A stretch of DNA of 64,000 nt from Brienomyrus brachyistius (taxonomy: Eukaryota > Chordata > Actinopteri > Osteoglossiformes > Mormyridae): NCBI RefSeq assembly GCF_023856365.1, contig NC_064540.1, forward strand, positions 7,223,501-7,287,500, given 5' to 3'. The translations under genes and the position numbers were made by a program. The notes beneath the pieces are model-generated. The model did not search any database. It saw nothing but the letters and a program-made list of their open reading frames with translations, and was not told where the DNA came from. Shown in pieces: positions 61,364 through 64,000 of the stretch. Positions within the stretch are counted from its first letter, which is position 1. Each line of letters begins with the position of its first letter.

Positions 61364-63806
61364 ATGTGCACGTTCCTGTTTTTCCTGGCGCTATGCATCG
61401 CGGGAACATCATCACTGAAAATATGTTCATTCAATATAAGGTCCTTTGGGGGGAACAAACTAAATAAGCCAGAAGTTTTGGAGGTCATAACAAAGGTGAG
61501 CAACTTTTGGAATAGGCTGAGACCTTTACTCTGTGCTATTTAATAGCGTGCAATGGGCCTATGGCCTGTGACAGGTAATAGCAAGTAAAAATTAACGGCT
61601 TTTAAATCACACAGAATTATGCAAAAAAAATTGCAAACGTTTTACTAGTGGATGAAGCAATTTAAAACGGATTCTGTTAATAAAATAAGCATAGCCATTA
61701 ATTTTATTCAGTGACAAACCACACTTTATTTCAAGGTTTCAAAAGACCAAAGCAAATGAATGATTATTGTTCATGAAATTAGGTTATGCAGAAGAACGGT
61801 GAACAAAGTGATTCCTGTTTACTTTGATATTTTTTTACATTCCGGAGTTCTTAAATAAAAGGATACAAAATCTGAAATAAAAGGATACCTACTTCTTCAT
61901 CGTAAAGCAATTTGTTTTGTATTTGTTCATGTTTTAAAGTGGAACACTGGCTCATCTTAACACGTTTTTCTACCACAGTGCATCACTCGCTGTGACGTCA
62001 TGCTCGTTATGGAAATCAAAGATGCCAAGGGTCAGGTTTTTCCAGAGCTTGTGGCTCACATAAACAGGTAATGGTGCCAAAATCTGTAGCCTGTGACCTC
62101 TGCAAAAAGTGTCACCCATCCAAAGCTTATTTTAGGTTCTCATTATAAATGACCATCTCTCATGGCTTCCACAGAGGATTCGATAAGAAGAAGAAGGAGT
62201 TCGATTATGTAATCAGTGAGAGATTAGGAAGAAAGTCATACAAGGAACAATATGGATTTATTTACAGGTAACTTTCATACTTTTGGCTCTCAAATTTGAA
62301 TCCTTCATCGGCAGCGACACAAATATCATATGTGAAAGAGGGGTCTTTGTGAATCAATGACTCTCATTCAGCATCAGGTGAAATAATAGAGCTGGCAGGC
62401 GTTTTGTTGTTGCTGAGAGATGGCTTTTAGTTAAAGGGAATTCCCTGGAGTACATGATGACAGCTACTTATATTTTAGCAGACACTTTTAGCCAAAGTGA
62501 CACATGTTCTTCAGAAAGCCAAACAGCAGTGCATGGAGCAACTGGGGTTAAGAGCCTTGCTCAGGGGTCTGATAGTGAAATCGCTGTGCCGACTGTGGCG
62601 AGTGACCCAGCAACCTTCTTAGCACAAGCACAGCATTCCAACGTGTTGAGTCGCACAACAGGCAGAAAGCCACACATTATGTAGGTTCTCTTCACTGTGC
62701 TGGATATATGACTGAACTCTCTGGATGCAAACATAATTTCTATCCATCCCCTTTCTGGGTTTCTCAACTCTTCTTCATATTGAAATTGAAAGTTGAGGTT
62801 CTTTTTCTAAAAACAGAAACGCGATACTGAGCTTCATGGACAATTTAAGTTGTAGAGACTCTCTTCCACTAACACAGAAGGAAGCTGGTGTCCGTGAGGG
62901 CCAGGTATCAGTACCCGGACATGCGGATTGGAGATGAGGATGCTTTTTCCCGCGAACCATTCATCATCTGGTTTTCATCTCCCAAAACTGGTAGGCTACA
63001 TTTCGCTTGACCAATTTCCATGGAAGAACTACACCAGTCAACATATCGTCAGATGGAAAACCTCATGACCGTTACTTTTTAAAGCTGTGAAGGAATTTGT
63101 CATAATTCCCATCCACACCACACCAGAGGTGGCCGTGCAAGAGATTGACAAGCTATATGACGTCCATCTACATGTGAGACAACACTGGACATCCAAGGTA
63201 GGTCTTGCTAGGATTTGCCTGCCAAGGATCTTACTTTTACTTACAGTTCACGTAAGTTTTTGGTAGATGCTTTTCTGCAAAGTATTGCACAACTGAGGAT
63301 CTGACAGCAGGTTCAGCCAACATCCCTCACACAGTTGGGGGTTAAGGCCCTTGCTCAAGGGCCAGGCATGCAGTTTGAACCAGCAACCTTCCAATCACCA
63401 CACAGACTCCTGAAGCACAGGGCCACACTTGCAAATTAGGTCATTCTTTCAGGGGAGCAACTCCTAATGATCAAGGTTGGTTTCAAGGACCCTTTCATCC
63501 TCAACCTTGAGTGAGACACTCAACTTATTATGAAGTGTAATAATACTTTATTTTGGCACTCCATGGAATTCCATGGTTTTTCAAATGTCCCACCACACTG
63601 TGTCACATACGAGACACGCGTCTTTTTGTTCGGCACTGCCTCTGGCAGAACTTCATCCTCATGGGAGACTTCAACGCGGCTTGCAGCTATGTGGCCAAGA
63701 AGCAGTGGAAGAACATCCGCCTCCGGTCGGACAGCAGCTTTGTGTGGCTCACCGACGACAAGACGGACACCACCGTTAGGGAGTCCACAAACTGTGCCTA
63801 TGACAG
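61364..63806 (+). CDS. dnase1l3: Deoxyribonuclease I-like 3 (5' part, continues past the window)
   Basis: This is a secreted Ca/Mg-dependent endonuclease of the DNase I family that degrades extracellular and chromatin DNA. Six exons are visible: 61364-61495, 61979-62067, 62175-62267, 62878-62990, 63085-63197, 63649-63806. They encode 232 residues plus two bases of the next codon; the last exons lie beyond 64,000. A signal peptide (MCTFLFFLALCIAGTSS) decides the start, because upstream in-frame codons would bury it. Family motifs: KICSFNIRSFG, VMEIKD, YKEQYGF (Glu98), PIHTTPE (His153), LMGDFNAACSY (Asp187, Asn189) and STNCAYDR. The C-terminal SDHFP-type catalytic site is not in the window. The paralogue call (L3 against other DNase1-like genes) rests on adjacency to abhd6. 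Confidence 0.88.
62455..62685 (-). repeat. tRNA-derived SINE in dnase1l3 intron 3
   Basis: Same family as 36425-36640: TTTTAGCAGACACTTTTAGCC end and GAGCCTTGCTCAGGGG body. Confidence 0.65.
63235..63430 (-). repeat. tRNA-derived SINE in dnase1l3 intron 5
   Basis: Same family. GGTTGCTGGTTCAAACTGC on the minus strand contains the B-box-like core, and GGCCCTTGCTCAAGGGCC is the conserved body. Confidence 0.65.
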
Positions 63807-64000
63807 GTAATGTGCTTCCCAGGCCACTAGGGACAGCATAGACAGATTACGATAAATCCCTGAAGGAAAATTAAGGAGAGAGGTGCACCTTTCCTGGATA
63901 TGCTGTAGTCCTGGGTACAATGAGTGGGGATGTGGACAGGGCAGGAACTGTTTCTGACTCCCTGCTCTAATAATCCCTTTAATATACAGTCCCTTTCTTG

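Overview
The window is vertebrate nuclear DNA, almost certainly from a ray-finned fish. Evidence: intron-rich genes with GT-AG splicing, several Tc1/mariner and hAT remnants, tRNA-derived SINEs and microsatellites. Splicing the gene models by eye gives proteins of the expected vertebrate lengths with every reading frame closing across introns. I cannot name the species.

Bases 1 to about 20,837 are a tandem array with a 9.83-kb period: the tail of one unit (1-1172), then two complete units (1173-11005 and 11006-20837). The two complete units look almost identical by eye, whereas the last about 1.1 kb of the array has several substitutions. Each unit holds a stack of inverted-repeat elements: an outer element with about 235-bp terminal inverted repeats; inside it a 1.97-kb element with about 490-bp inverted repeats, a 6-bp target duplication and a broken rve-integrase-type transposase; and a third foldback. 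Beside it lies a minus-strand 370-codon ORF for a Glu/Lys-rich, internally repetitive protein. That ORF has a compact promoter (RFX X-box, CRE-like site, TATA box) and a polyadenylation signal, so it may be a real gene that has been copied with the array. Tc1 and MITE remnants fill the rest of the unit.

Bases 21,000 to 64,000 hold a conserved gene block: pdhb (-), pxk (-), rpp14 plus htd2 on one predicted mRNA (-), abhd6 (-) and the 5' part of dnase1l3 (+). The same neighbours sit together on human 3p14.3. The genes do not form one pathway. pdhb (pyruvate dehydrogenase E1 beta) and htd2 (mitochondrial fatty-acid synthesis dehydratase) meet functionally at mitochondrial acetyl-CoA and lipoate metabolism; rpp14 is an RNase P protein; pxk is an endosomal PX-domain pseudokinase; abhd6 is a membrane monoacylglycerol lipase; dnase1l3 is a secreted DNase. 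pdhb lies head-to-tail with pxk here, whereas I recall the human pair being convergent.

Introns and intergenic DNA carry a hAT derivative with a perfect 8-bp target duplication, four Tc1/mariner-type elements or MITEs, two copies of a MITE with GACGCTCCTC ends, foldback MITEs, six tRNA-type SINEs all in one orientation, two copies of a second SINE, LINE 3' fragments, and six long G runs all on the plus strand.
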